Source: Neolentinus lepideus HHB14362 ss-1
Taxonomy: Eukaryota > Basidiomycota > Agaricomycetes > Gloeophyllales > Gloeophyllaceae
Direction of reading: 5' to 3'
Length of the DNA: 64,000 nt
NCBI GenBank assembly: GCA_001632425.1
Contig: KV425552.1
Span: 252,899 to 316,898 of the forward strand
Part shown: piece after piece, positions 47,759-59,075 of the stretch
Layout of the letters: each line of letters starts with the position of its first letter
Numbering within the stretch: the first letter of the stretch is position 1
Program-made: the position numbers and the translations under genes
The notes under the pieces: model-generated
The model's database searches: none
Seen by the model: only the letters and a program-made list of their open reading frames with translations
What the model was told of the DNA's origin: nothing

Positions 47759-48744
47759 TCCGACCGACAAACGAATGAATACCAGCCACCAACTGGTCGA
47801 AAATGTCCCGAAACTTGACCGAAACCACCGAATCAAAATTAGGCCGAGATATTGCGAAATCCGACCGGTGCTAGAAACGGCGGAATTTGGCTGAATCCAA
47901 CCGTTTAACGGTCTATTTTCATTCATTCATGCCCTTTCTGATATTCTAGCCAATTTGTATATGGGGAAAGCAATGTATTGTGTATATAATCTGCATGTAC
48001 ATGTGAATACATATCAGCTACTACATCCTGATATCCCGAGCCTCAACTAGGGCCTAAACTCATGCCTAAGCCCAACCTCTTAACCATCTTACCCTCCTTC
48101 CCCAGAAAGCACCCCTATATATTTGTCATTAGCCAGCATGAAGCATTCTCGAGTAGACATCGCACGTACGCGGAGTCCCCCGGGGTTCATAGCCGCAGCA
48201 GAAATCCAACCATGCTATAATTCACTCGAGAATCAGTAAATTAGGTTATGATGTTTACATATATACTCACAATATATCACTAGGCAGTTAAAGGGCTTCT
48301 AGATCCAAAAGTCTAAGCTCATCATGTCAGAGAAGAGATGTACATACATGCCTATAAGCCCATGACCCCGGCCGACTCGTCATCATATGAATGTCCAGTG
48401 CGACACCCGTGAAGACCTGTGTCTATAAGCCTAATAAGCAAAGATAAACCATGAGTAGCATGACGTACCTGTATACTAGAGACTCCACGAGTACCACGGC
48501 AATGAGGAATGCATCAGACGGCCCATAAAGACACCCGGATGATGGGCAGAGGTAAGGTGAACAAGAGCGTATTCATTTCTTAAGTCCGACACTGGCATTC
48601 CCACGATAGCCGTGGAGTATCAACAGACGGATTTCGACCGTTCATCGAACTAAATGCCCGGATTGTAATTTCAACAGGTTTTCCAGCCGAAACCTGTTTC
48701 GACCTTATTCGACCACTTACCGGCCGAAAGTACAGAAACAATCG

Positions 48745-48783
48745 ATTACCGGTCTAATTTACGCCGGCCTAGTGCACACAGTG
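48745..48783 (-). repeat. Right terminal inverted repeat of the CACTA-like element
   Basis: Read on the minus strand it starts CACTGTGTGC and ends ACCGGTAAT, matching the left end without gaps. Confidence 0.8.
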
Positions 48784-49300
48784 CGTTTCTTTTGGTATGT
48801 TATTCCAGCGACCACTCTGTAAAGCCCTGGGACCTTTTATTTAATTAGAGGTTTATGATACTGGATAGAATTTAGGTATAGATCTAAGAATGTGAAGTAT
48901 GGATGTCCAAATATTGATGCCTGCATGAGAGGCGTCTGGAAGGTACTTTCGGTGACAAGATCAGCTAGACCTGTCAAAAGTGCGCAGAGCCTAGGTATAT
49001 TGTACCTTCATATGTGTATGTATGACGGGGAACAAATCTTGCTGTACCTGTGCAGTAGAAAAGCCATTACGGAAGATAGGTCTTTGTTATTTGGTAGTGA
49101 GTATACCGTGACCCCTTCGACATGCCTACTGCTAACCACTTCGAGGCCTTCTCCCGACACATACAAGTTCATCAGTGTCTCTTCGATGTACCAACGCCCA
49201 AGCGTCTAATCCCGGACAGGCGCCTACCTCCAGCCTCCGCAGGGCATATAAGTCCACAAGGGCCTCTTCGACACGACTCGTCCAGATCCCTGACGCAGGG
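48784..49300. other. Intergenic spacer
   Basis: AT-rich sequence between the transposon and the DUF2470 gene stop. A plus-strand frame starting at 48892 has no family features. Confidence 0.5.
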
Positions 49301-50175
49301 TTACTTCCCTTTCATGATACTATCAATCCGCGCTTCATGCACGCGTCTCCTGAAGTCGAGCATGATGGGATAGCCCCAGAGCGTGCATGTCAGCACGTAG
49401 AGCGTCTGCAAGTTACATCGCTAATCAGCCTCGCATCGCTCAATCGAAGGAAGTGGGACTCACTCCGACAACGAACGGCGTCGAGTACCGTCTGCACAGC
49501 ACGCCCATGTACGCACCCTCGAGCAGGTGCACCGTCCCTGTGAAGACCCATATCCACTTGATCACTTGGTGCCCTCCGACGAGTTCACGTAACTGAGCGC
49601 CGGGGGCGGTGAGCGGGTGGGAGGGGGAGGAGAAGGTGGTGTAGACAAGGGCAGAGAGGAGGAGGGTGACTTGGTAAACTCTGAGGGGGAGGTGGAAGGA
49701 GGTTATTTGGGGTGCTTTCATCTGTGATGTGTATCGTCAGCACGCGCTCGGGGGAGGGTAGTGGAGACGCGGTAGATGATGACAGTGAATAAGTAATTCG
49801 AAGGAGTGATATGAGGGACACACGTACCATCCCCAGCGCCTCCTCCGCGTCCACCTTCATACCCAGCAGGCGCGGCTTGACCTCTTCGTATCCTGCGAGC
49901 GGCGGGTCGAACGGCACGCGGACTTCGTGTTCCTGCTCGCCGGATTGTTTGGATTTGTACGTGAGGGTCATTCCCTGTGTTCATACTGTGTCACTTTCCG
50001 ATACACGGGGGGTAACGGAATAAGGACACACTTTTGTATCAATCCCCTTCATCTCAGCGCTGACAACGTTACCCTTAACATGACCATAGTGCTTGACATA
50101 GGACACGAGGGTGTCGGGGTGGTTGGACATGTACATGCAGAGAAAGGTTGATTTGGCGGCGACTGGGTCGGACAT
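49301..50175 (-). CDS. DUF2470-domain membrane protein
   Basis: The start at 50175 reads MSDPVAAKSTFLCMYMSNHP and then DTLVSYVKHYGHVKGNVVSA. After an intron comes GMTLTYKSKQSGEQEHEVRV, then PFDPPLAGYEEVKPRLLGMK with VDAEEALGM. Together these form the DUF2470 (FMN-binding split-barrel-like) domain found at the end of haem/FMN-related proteins. The following exon starts MKAPQITSFHLPLRVYQVTL and carries three hydrophobic segments (YQVTLLLSALVYTTF, WIWVFTGTVHLLEGAYMGVL, and one encoded near 49380). It ends RIDSIMKGK at 49301. The combination of DUF2470 with membrane helices is common in fungi; its reaction is unknown. Haem- or flavin-related chemistry at a membrane is inference. Confidence 0.82.
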
Positions 50176-50332
50176 GGCGCTTAGTCCTGACGAGGGAGAG
50201 GGAGGTTCAGACTGAGCGGTGTAGGGTTTCGAATTGGTCGCTCGTAGGGGACGTATATAAACGGATTGCGTCGATACTGCGAGCGTGATGACATGATGAG
50301 TCTGTGCCACGAATTAGCAGCATTTCTGCGGT

Positions 50333-50358
50333 CCGGCATGGTCCGGCATGGTCCGGCA
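50333..50358. repeat. Three-copy 10-bp direct repeat (TCCGGCATGG)
   Basis: TCCGGCATGG occurs twice in full, followed by a third partial copy, upstream of the DUF2470 gene start. Confidence 0.7.
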
Positions 50359-50479
50359 ATTTCAGAAAACATAGAGTAGCCTAGTAGGACCGAACGCATC
50401 GAAAACTGCGCATGGTAAGTTATTAAAAAATATGCAAAATCTCCTATTCATTGTACAGACGGGCAATATACATCAGTAC

Positions 50480-51870
50480 CTACAGAGGTTTCTCATTCAA
50501 CAGCTCCTCGTCTCCATCCTCGGACTCAGACAGTGCGGATCGACAAGGTGCATCGATGGCCTCTTGGAAAGCGGAAATGCGGCCATGACGATAGGCACTG
50601 TTCAATATCCGTAAGGCTTCGAACTTTGCGGTGTGGGCTATTGCACAGCTTAGTACCAGTCAACCCTAACTCGAGAAGGCACACTCAGATGCCACAGCGG
50701 AAACCTGTATCGCTATGTAACCACGCACCATCCGAGATAGCGTTTGGAGACTGTGCGCTGTGATGCTGCGTAACGTATAGGCATTCTCATAGCAGAGGAG
50801 CTCACAGACAGCACTTACTCCCCACCAATGTACGACTCGTCCATTTGTTCATATTGGCTGGACAGATACTGCTCGAGCTCCTGTCGAGAAGATTCCTTGG
50901 AATTGTTGACAAATTGACGAGCCTTGATAACAGCAATCATTCATGACTACCCGTACTTTATGACCTATGACAATGATGCTGCAGCCCGACATAAGGAACG
51001 TAAGATCGATGTGAAGTGAGGCACATAATTCGCACCTTTCTCGGTCTCCGGCTTTTACAACCAACTGAATATGACCGTCGAGCATTGCCCTTGTTTTAGC
51101 CAAAGGGGGCGAATATTAAAGAGTGATGAGGAGCTCAGACCTATGGTTTTGTAAGCCAGAAATTCGTTCTCGTTAACACCGTCAGAAGAGGAGGTTGCCA
51201 GAAAGTACTGGCGATTCTGTCAGGCCGTTCCTCGATATTAAAGCTGCCTAGCATGGGTCATTCACCCATAGAAACTCAGCCTGTTCCATCTGCGTTAGTG
51301 CCAGGAGCTTTGGTGGTGCACCGCTCGCGTGTATATTCAAAGAGCGATGTGGCGGAGGCACGCGTGCCCTGGCAGTGTGCCTTGCTACTCCGAGAATATT
51401 CTAGCGAAAGGCATCGAACCTACTCAGGCTCGTGAGGGACATGGCACAGTCGCTGCGGAAGGAGTTCACGAGTAGGACAGTGTAGTAAAGACTAGAGTCT
51501 GGGGGAGGCCGAAGGTACCTGGGTGGTGACATAAATACGCTGTATTTTCTTCACGTCTGATGAGGCAGAAATCAGGGAGTTTGCTGAATTGGATACATCG
51601 CGAGAGAACCACAAGAATCCATCCATTCCGCTCCATGAAGATCATCAAGGAGCAGGAATGATTGTCCACTTGCACCATAGTAGAACAGGCTTATAGATTT
51701 CCTGGTGCTGATAGAAAACGCGAGACCATAACGTTGGTCGCGACGGTAGAGAAAGTGCTCTACCGACCACATATCAGGAGAAGTCGCCAGTGTTGCATAG
51801 TTTAATAGCACGCAGAGGTGGCCGCTGGTTTGATGGTTAGGACGTAGAGACAGAGTTCCGTTCAAGGCCT
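50480..51870 (-). CDS. Unidentified multi-exon gene
   Basis: Not recognised. Coding-like exons on the minus strand are NRQYFLATSSSDGVNENEFL near 51200, AMLDGHIQLVVKAGDRE near 51070, AVIKARQFVNNSKESSRQEL with EQYLSSQYEQMDESYIGGE to a GTAAGT donor near 50820, and a last exon AKFEALRILNSAYRHGRISA, FQEAIDAPCRSALSESEDGD, EELLNEKPL with its stop at 50480-50482. A frame at 51572-51865 (FLYRRDQRYGLAFSISTRKS) may be a 5' part. The C-terminus is acidic and helical. It is transcribed away from TRM112, so the two may share a promoter. Start and several joins are unknown. Confidence 0.45.
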
Positions 51871-52093
51871 CCGTTCATGCACGAGCAATGCGTCGCTATT
51901 ACTGGAGACGCAGCGGGCGGCCCTCAGACCAGCTATCGTTGTTAAGATCGTGTCGTTCGGAACTGTAATTCATAAAGGATCCAGTGCTGAAGTGCTCTGG
52001 TGGCGTGAGAACGCTAATTATAAGAGTGCAGCAAGCCCCAGCATGAATTCACTTTCTGCTATCATTTTCTTGTCTACGCATGCGAGCTTCGTC

Positions 52094-52738
52094 ATGGTCC
52101 GACTAATAACACATAACCTTCTTGCCTGTCACGTCAGAGGCTGCAATTCTAATAACTTTCCTCTCCAATTCCAGGACGTGCAAATAGGACTACGCGAGGC
52201 AGAATTTAATCCTGATTTCCTCCGAGGATTTCTTCCAAAAATCGAGTGGAATGCTTTGGTCGATTCTGCGAGACAGGTGAGTGACCATGCAAGTAATGGA
52301 TGATGCTGGCAGTGGCGGTGAATTACTGCAATGCCTCGAATTTGCGGTGCAGTCTTGCTTTCTTCCCTGCAGTACTTCCCCCTCGTCAATGTCAAGAAGC
52401 TGGAAAAGAGACTGACACATTGAATGTAGCTTGGTGATACCTCGCTTCCCGCTGAACAACCGGTGATGATAGATGATGATTTTTTGAAGACCTTGCATCA
52501 CGTACTCCTCGAGGTAGGTTACGATACTTTCAGATCACTCGCTTCGCGCATCATGGACTTGATACCGCTTTCATAGATTCATGTCGAGGAGGGGGCCATG
52601 GTGTGTCCGAACTGCAAGCACGTTTACCCCATCTCTAATGGTATACCAAACATGGTGAGCTACCGTAGCTTGCATCACCTAAGCTGTGGTCACTGAGTTC
52701 ATGCGGACTAGCTGCTCGCGGACCACGAGATCGGTTGA
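52094..52738 (+). CDS. trm112: TRM112, methyltransferase activator subunit
   Basis: Small zinc-finger partner that stabilises the methyltransferases TRM9, TRM11, MTQ2 and BUD23, linking tRNA, rRNA and release-factor methylation. Four exons fit exactly: 52094-52276 (61 codons, MVRLITHNLLACHVRGCNSN ...), 52430-52513 (28 codons), 52577-52654 (26 codons) and 52712-52738 (8 codons plus stop), giving 123 aa. Zinc ligands are the N-terminal C-x4-C (ACHVRGC) and MVCPNCKHVYPISNGIPNM. REAEFNPDFLRGFLPKIEW is the conserved interface region. All introns are in phase 0. Intron 1 (153 nt) is longer than usual here. The assignment is firm. Confidence 0.96.
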
Positions 52739-54442
52739 GACAAGCCCATGTTGGAGATACTCAAATGATATCCTGGCCGTACGTCCTCGCGTGTACGGAT
52801 ACTGTAATTGGATCCGTTTGCAATCGTCTTTGGCGAATGGTCTAAAGTAGACGACGATCTCGCAAGATTTGGCTTAGCACAGGGCTGCCTAACTTTCTGC
52901 ATGATACTTGAGGATCCTCGCGCAAGCATATATGCGTTCCTTAGCTGTGGACGACAGCAACTCGCAATCCGGCAACTCGACCTTGGGAGGATACGGGTGG
53001 TCGCTGGATCCAGATGCCAGCGCAGGTCGGAGCCCTGGTCGTCGGGCACGAAATAGGAAATGTGACATCTGCCAGGCTTTGATTCCGTCTTGCTGAGCGA
53101 TAATTGGACTGATCTAGGCTACTGACGATCTTCACGAAGAACGTCCTTACTTCGAAGATGGAGAAGCCCTACAGAGGTACGGCTAGGGAGAACACGACAA
53201 GAACATTGTACCTCGACATTTCTAGTTCATACCTTGCGCACCCAGCATTGATTACTGACTGGGGAAAGGCGATTCTACTCTCACCTCGTTCATCTTCCCA
53301 CGCGCCACTCGACTATAAATCTCGGTGTCTCGGGAAACATCGTCGCCGATGGGGGCTATGTCCTCACTGACATTGCATCGAGCACCCAGGACGGCGTCTA
53401 CGCCCGCGTGCCGACAATCTGGGCGAGCAATCTGCGCGAATGGTGTTATTTCATTCCGACGACTATATCTCCCGCCTCGCTGCCCTCGGTTTCCCGGGTA
53501 GCCTGGATCAGCGACTCAATCAGACACAAGCTCAGATTCTCCTGAACGCCTCCAGTCTGTGCGAGAGTTATTCGTACCAAACCGCTGCTGGGGTGGATAT
53601 CAGGCGTTGTACTACAGTTGGGCTAGCTGATGACTGACTGGGACGTTCATTGCCCGATGGCCTACCTCTCGTCTCTACAAAGGAACACTACGAGCCCTCG
53701 TAATTCCCATACAGTGGACTTCGGAGTCGGCCTTGGCTCTCCACTGACCCCCAATCCAGCGACGTTTCCAGGTCAAGTCTGTCATCCCGATGCATTTGAT
53801 TGGGTCGCCGCGTCAGCGGAGCTGGATAACGTCTACTCGCGGACTATGGAGCAGGTTGAGGTAACCAGAGTCGTAATGAGCAGATGGACAGTCTATCAGG
53901 GACGGAACACCGAATTATCCAGGCGCCACTCTCAAGTGGCCGGTTTACACCGGCGATTGTAATTAACTGGACGACGATCATCCAGTCTTATAGTTGAGCA
54001 GTGCGACTTCTTGCAGAGTAAATTGTGCCTAGCGTTTAGGGGACCGTAGTCTGCAGATTCAAACCAGATTTCTTTAGTTACGTCGCCCTGCGACTTCGAA
54101 ATTCATAGTCAGTGTCGCTGCAGCTGGAATACCGTGTCATCGGAGTAGTGATTCGACAATGCGATGATTGACGCAGAAGGATTGCGCCGCCCGCAAGCAT
54201 GTATACTTCACAAGAGAATTGATAAATTCATGTATCAATAATTTTTTGTATCTAATCTGGAGTGAGAGCTGTCGCCGCGGTCATTGATTTATTACGCAAG
54301 AGATAGTCGTCTTCCAAAAAGCTGGGACCTGAGTATGAGTCGTAACATCACTGTCCTATGGAGCGGTTCAATATTAAGTGGCAATTGTATCATGCAGATA
54401 CCTACCTAAGAGCCAACACGAATTCACCTCGTCACGCTACAT
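52739..54442. other. Unassigned region with weak coding signal
   Basis: Plus-strand pieces such as LGGYGWSLDPDASAG (about 52985), NLGVSGNIVADGGYVLTDIA (about 53310) followed by SSTQDGVYARVPTIWASNLR, and FPGSLDQRLNQTQAQILLNA (about 53495) look protein-like. They occur in different frames with few usable splice sites. This could be a decayed secreted-enzyme gene downstream of TRM112. From 54000 on nothing is seen. Confidence 0.4.
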
Positions 54443-56748
54443 CTAGTCTCTCGAGGCCACTGAAACCCGCAGTGGCATCTGTGCCCCTTTCTCTTCTTCT
54501 CCCTCCACGAGTGGGTACATTAGATTACTCCCATACGCATGGACGTTCCTCGTAGGTCGCAACTCGAAGTGATTGACGATTTCCACCAAAAAGCATTGCA
54601 TCTCCACCATCCTAGAATTCGACATATCAACCTATAAAGACGATTCAGTTGTCTCTCGAAGCGGTGCTCACGCGAATCTCCATCCGAGGCACGACTTGGT
54701 ACCGCTCCAGAACGACATACTAGGGGAAGACATGTAAGGAGTCATTGAGTTTTGGAGAGCCCCAAATTTGTATCTTACAGATTCCCGAGGACCCCTAGCG
54801 AGATACCTGCTTTGGATTGCCGCTCGCCCGTAAGCCACCGTTGTGGGTTGAAGTCTTCCGCGTCCTCTCCCCAGACACTCTTGTTCCTGATAAATTAATG
54901 GTGACTATCACTGAGACATGGGAGGCCGTTGGGCATGGACCTATTGTAACATCCAGGGGACACAATTATTTCTGTGCCTCTCGGTACCGCAATCTGCGAG
55001 ATCAGTTCACCGGCACTGGTCTTAACGGGCTGGCTCAGGGGTAACACGGCATCTTTCGTTGCCACACGAGCGACTTGGAATATTGCTGGATGCATTCTCA
55101 GGGTCTCCTGTGGCAGGCATGCATTAGGAAGCTAAACACAGGAAACATATAACGGATGGGAATAGAGACCTTGAGAACAGCCTGAAGGTAAACCATATTT
55201 TCCAAGTCATCTGCGGTGAGTTCTGTCTTTCCCCGTCCGTGCACTGTCGCCTGGATTTCCCGAATTTCGTTGCGCAGTTGAGTTTGCACGTCGACATGTT
55301 TTACTAGCTGCCAGAGGGCGAAAGTCATGGTCCCAGCCGTGGTGGCATGACCGGCGGCAAACACGAGGCTGCAGACATATAAGTCACGAGACAGCATTAC
55401 CCATGGCAAGCATACCTCATTTGCGCATACAACTCGTCGTCGGAAAGTTGCAAGTTCTTCACATATTCGGATTTGTTGGCTTGTACTGGATGTTTAGCCC
55501 ACACAGGGCCGTTAGCTGGTGGGTATATGAAGAACCCAGATTGACAGACCTAGTAGACTGAAAACATCCCGCTTTCCTGTGTCGGAAGAAATGGTGTCAG
55601 CTTTCTCTGCTACGAGCTCCTCGGCTATCCTGTATGTCTCGCGTTTGTGTCTCCGAACGAAGGCCATATTCTTTGTTGGCAGGACCTTGAGAAGAGGCGG
55701 AATGACCCATGCCGGCAAATGGTCCATGATACCATTCATCGTAGCGAGATATGGCGGGAACACATTTTCACTTGGTGTCGAGGCGGTCAGCAAGAATTAA
55801 GGATGAAAGACAACGCCACATATCCTCACTTGAAATTCATATAGATTTCCTTGAGAATATTACCGTTTTCATTTTCCGCTCGGAAATTGAAAGCCGCTGG
55901 TGCGTCATGTTATGCAAACCACTCGCAGCTAGTAGAAAGGTGATATACCTTCGCATAGAGCGTTCAATGTAGTAGAATTTAAGGAGCGATGGACATCGAT
56001 CACCCTGGACTCATTATCGTCGGTATTGACCAGAGCGTCTTTCCACTGTGCAACCAGCTAGGTCGGGAGAGACATCCGCTTACTTCCTGATTTTCAACTG
56101 TCATGTAAAGAGAGTGCTTACATTCTCCGCATGGTGCTTGAAGACTGGGTGAAGTGCTTTCATTTCGTACGCACCAAATGCCGGTGACATGATTCTCCTT
56201 TGCTTCTTGTGGACATCACCTGCAGCACGACCAATGAGAAACGGTATTTCATAGCATACAAAACCGGCCTTTACCTTCTGCCCATATCAGATGCGGACCG
56301 CTCAGAGCTATAATAAATGCTCGTAGTGGCGCCGGCTTGGGAAAATCATAGGCAGCTGCGTTCAGGACGTATTGAATCGCCTTTGGATCCGCTATAACAA
56401 GTTTGTTCAACTGGATAACAGAACATTCGGTATGAAGCATTGCGTTGTGAGAGAAGGCAGTGATTTCGCACCCCTAGAAAGCTCTGTACCCGGAAAACGG
56501 ACCCATATTGCTCTTGCCATTCGAACATTACGTCGACATTACTACGTTCGACCATATGGCGCACGTTACCTCCAGAACCGACGTATCAGTGGATTAACGC
56601 CCCTCAGAAGGAACTAGACTTCATACTCACCGAAGAATGGTTCTGGTTGAGGGCCTGGTATATTTGCGAGTGGGGACCTTCGGAGCAGGCGATATGCTAC
56701 CCAAGCAAGTATGATTGGGACGAGAAGATACGTTAGCTGAATAGTCAT
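54443..56748 (-). CDS. Cytochrome P450 monooxygenase
   Basis: Membrane-anchored haem-thiolate oxygenase. The start at 56748 gives MTIQLTYLLVPIILAWVAYR (anchor) and LANIPGPQP (Pro-rich hinge). Exons then read WQEQYGSVFRV, NKLVIADPKAIQYVLNAAAY, DFPKPAPLRAFIIALSGPHL, MAFVRRHKRETYRIAEELVA, LQLSDDELYAQM, SLVFAAGHATTAGTMTFALW (I-helix), LENMVYLQAVLKV (K-helix region), RMHPAIFQVARVATKD, GEDAEDFNPQRWLTGE and FWSGTKSCLGWRFA, matching FxxGxxxCxG with the haem Cys. The end EEKGAQMPLRVSVASRD stops at 54443. The I-helix has Ala where most P450s have Glu/Asp before Thr-Thr. The domain order is complete and many short introns are normal. The substrate is unknown; such genes are numerous in wood-decay fungi. 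Confidence 0.9.
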
Positions 56749-58111
56749 GGTTATCGTGCTGCTTTCTGTAATTGAGAGGAGATGTTTGTTCACGAGGAGT
56801 CTCTCAAGCTATTTATTCCGTGGAAGTTCCGATGTGGCATTTGGCAAGCACTTGCCAAATTTCGAAGCTCGTGGGCAGTAGCTGCAAAATGCAGATGCGA
56901 TGCGGAAGCTAAAATGATATCTGTATAGTAGCGAGGAATGTGCTGAGTGGCGCAGCACAGATCGCGACAAATACAGTATATATTGGGCACGCACCGTGTC
57001 CTGTCATACTAGCTGGCATCGATCCTAGTGAATTGTAGACCACACAGATACTTAGTGGGCTTTGACATGCCCCGCTGGCTCCAACGTTGCTTGCGGCTGA
57101 CATAGGAAAGTTCAAGTGAGGCTGCGCTATATTCTTTGGACATGGTAACCAGATTCTTTGGTAGTCCGCATTATGATGGTCTGATAAGTGTAGATATGTC
57201 TTCCACTGGGATAAGACAGACTCCATGCCTTTATATCATGCGGACAGGGGCGGGCGTAGATCAGCTGTCTATCGAAGTTGTCATCACGAAATGGTTTAGA
57301 TATGATGTGGAAGTTTCTGGAAGTTTCTTGACACTATAACCATAGGGACGAGTCTCTGATCCTGCCCCCGCATCATCTACACTGACAGCTCTCATCTTGT
57401 AGTAAAGAAGTTGTGTTGCTAATTAGCGTTGAACGTTCCAAATCTGCTACTTACGATGAAGTAAGTCGGCCTGGCACGTGGCACACGAGAAAGCCAGATT
57501 GGGTCCGGGAGGCCCTCATCCAGTCTAGGGCACCATCCTTCACATTCGAGACCTTGAACGGGTTTACGTGCGGTTTTCCAAAGGGAAGAGAGAGCAGGTT
57601 CCTCTGCGAGCGACAAATATATTTTGGCCGCCTGGCACCTCGGCTCTCTGCAGGGAAAGCGGATATTGTTTAAGCTTACATTCTGCCAGTATCTCCCGGA
57701 ACTTGATAAGCTCACCCTCCCGATTGACTTGGACATCGACTACGTAGAGCAACCTGAGGGCTCCTTCATTCCGTCCTATGTATCATGCTCTGCAAGTACT
57801 TGACGTCCTGGAGACAGGAAAGCGGCCCCCTTGATGTTGCCTTGATCCGGGCATCTGATTTTGCAATCCTGTCCAACGCCATGCTTCAATTTAGCCTGCA
57901 GTGTATCAAGATACGATGTTTTGTGCGCTCCGCGCTTCATGTCTAGCAGACAATATATAATATATTTCGCACCTGCTTGTGATTATGTACAGTAGGTTGA
58001 TCTGTACGGTACAACGCGACGAGAGCGAGTTGAACCTAAGTATAGGTATAGTCGAGAACGGAAGGCAGTCCTGTTGGAGTAGCAAACGAGAGAAGGAGGG
58101 ACAGATTGAAA
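56749..58111. other. Intergenic region
   Basis: Holds the P450 promoter and the 3' flank of dim1. Frames around 57413-57736 on both strands overlap each other and show no family. No RNA gene or repeat was recognised. Confidence 0.5.
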
Positions 58112-58890
58112 CTAGTATCTGTACCGCGTCGAATAATCTGCAGACCACCGTTACTATTGTCAGCACCAAGAACAGAATGAGATGGGTACGCACCCTTCGG
58201 GGAGACGACAAGACCCCGCCCTTTCGACGCACCGCGATAGACTGTTTCGATGATGTCGATCAACTGCAGGGCACATACGCTCCATCAGCACTGTTCCCTT
58301 CCTCTCTTCCTCCCTTGAAGGAGGGAGTGGCGTACCTCTTGTTTGTTGTCCATAGCCCAATTTCTGTATCAGTCAGTCAAAGCAGAAATGAATGAGCGAA
58401 CGCGAAGGAGAGTAAAGGATGGGCATACATCTTGTTATTGTTACCCGTCCCCAGATCGATCATGATGTGCTTATTCCTGGTGTCCAGGGTGCAGGAGTGA
58501 ATAGAGCGAAAGGGATGAACTGATGGGGGCGTACCGGTAGAAGAACATTACAGTACACGGGTCGTACAGTTCGTACATCTGCCAGAAACAGAACCTCAGC
58601 ATCCTATCCTTGCTCCTATCCTTGCTCCCCTCCTGGCCCTCACTCCTCCTTCCCCCCACTGCGTACAAGAACCGCACCTTATTAAAATCCGGCACCTCGG
58701 TAATATCACACAAATAAATGACCGCAAAGTTCTGCACCTTCTCCGAGATACCGTAGAGCGTCTCGTCCATAACCATACACTGCGAGTCCCAGTCGTGACC
58801 AAAGCGGATGACGACGACGCGGTCTTCCTCGGATTTGATGGCCTCGTCTACGTGCCAGCCGGAGGGGAGGTGGGGGAGGAAATACGACAT
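58112..58890 (-). CDS. dim1: DIM1, U5 snRNP thioredoxin-like spliceosomal protein
   Basis: Essential thioredoxin-fold subunit of the U4/U6.U5 tri-snRNP (human TXNL4A), acting in the nucleus before spliceosome activation. Exon 1 starts at 58890 with MSYFLPHLPSGWHVDEAIKS, then VVVIRFGHDWDSQCMVMDET and FAVIYLCDITEVPDFNK. Later exons read MYELYDPCTVMFFYR, NKHIMIDLGTGNNNK, NWAMDNKQ, LIDIIETVYRGASKGRGLVV and the last DYSTRYRY, stop at 58112-58114. The protein is about 142 aa, identical in size and order to the family. Intron 1 stays open in frame if retained, adding a basic insert after FNK. The start lies 185 bp from the divergent cyclophilin H gene. The assignment is firm. Confidence 0.96.
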
Positions 58891-59075
58891 AGCAGGTACC
58901 TAGGGTGAAGGTGGCAGAGATCAAGGATTGATTCAGTATGGGCCTGAGGCGCGGGACTAATTTCATTTCCTGCTGCCACCTTAGTGCACGTTCTCGAATT
59001 TGTACGTCTCATCTCCTTCGTTCGTTGTCTTGCTCTTTCTTACGCTATCCTAGCACTCGACTCTACCACAGCACA
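58891..59075. promoter_or_regulatory. Shared divergent promoter of dim1 and cyclophilin H
   Basis: Only 185 bp separate the two start codons, so both 5' leaders and core promoters must lie here. CT-rich tracts (CTCATCTCCTTCGTTC) precede the cyclophilin start. No clear TATA box was seen. Confidence 0.7.

Larger units (their letters stand above)
47720..48783. mobile_element. Non-autonomous CACTA (EnSpm/CMC)-like DNA transposon
   Basis: A 1064-bp element begins CACTGAGTGC and ends GCACACAGTG. The two outer 39 bases are inverted repeats of each other with 32 identical positions and no gap. CACTG/CAGTG ends fit the CACTA superfamily. Inside each end are many short subterminal motifs of the form TTCGACC or CGACCGG in both orientations (for example 47747, 47767, 47865, 48635, 48697, 48707), the typical transposase-binding layout. 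The middle is AT-rich with no open frame of note, so the element needs a transposase from elsewhere. A clean 3-bp target duplication was not seen (left flank GTT, right flank CGT). Confidence 0.75.

Noticed and set aside
58560..58690. In-frame extension FNKVRFLYAVGG... of DIM1 as an insertion in the protein
   Set aside because: The segment has a GTGCGG donor and CTGGCAG acceptor, and removing it restores the invariant FNK-MYELYDP sequence. It is an intron without stop codons.
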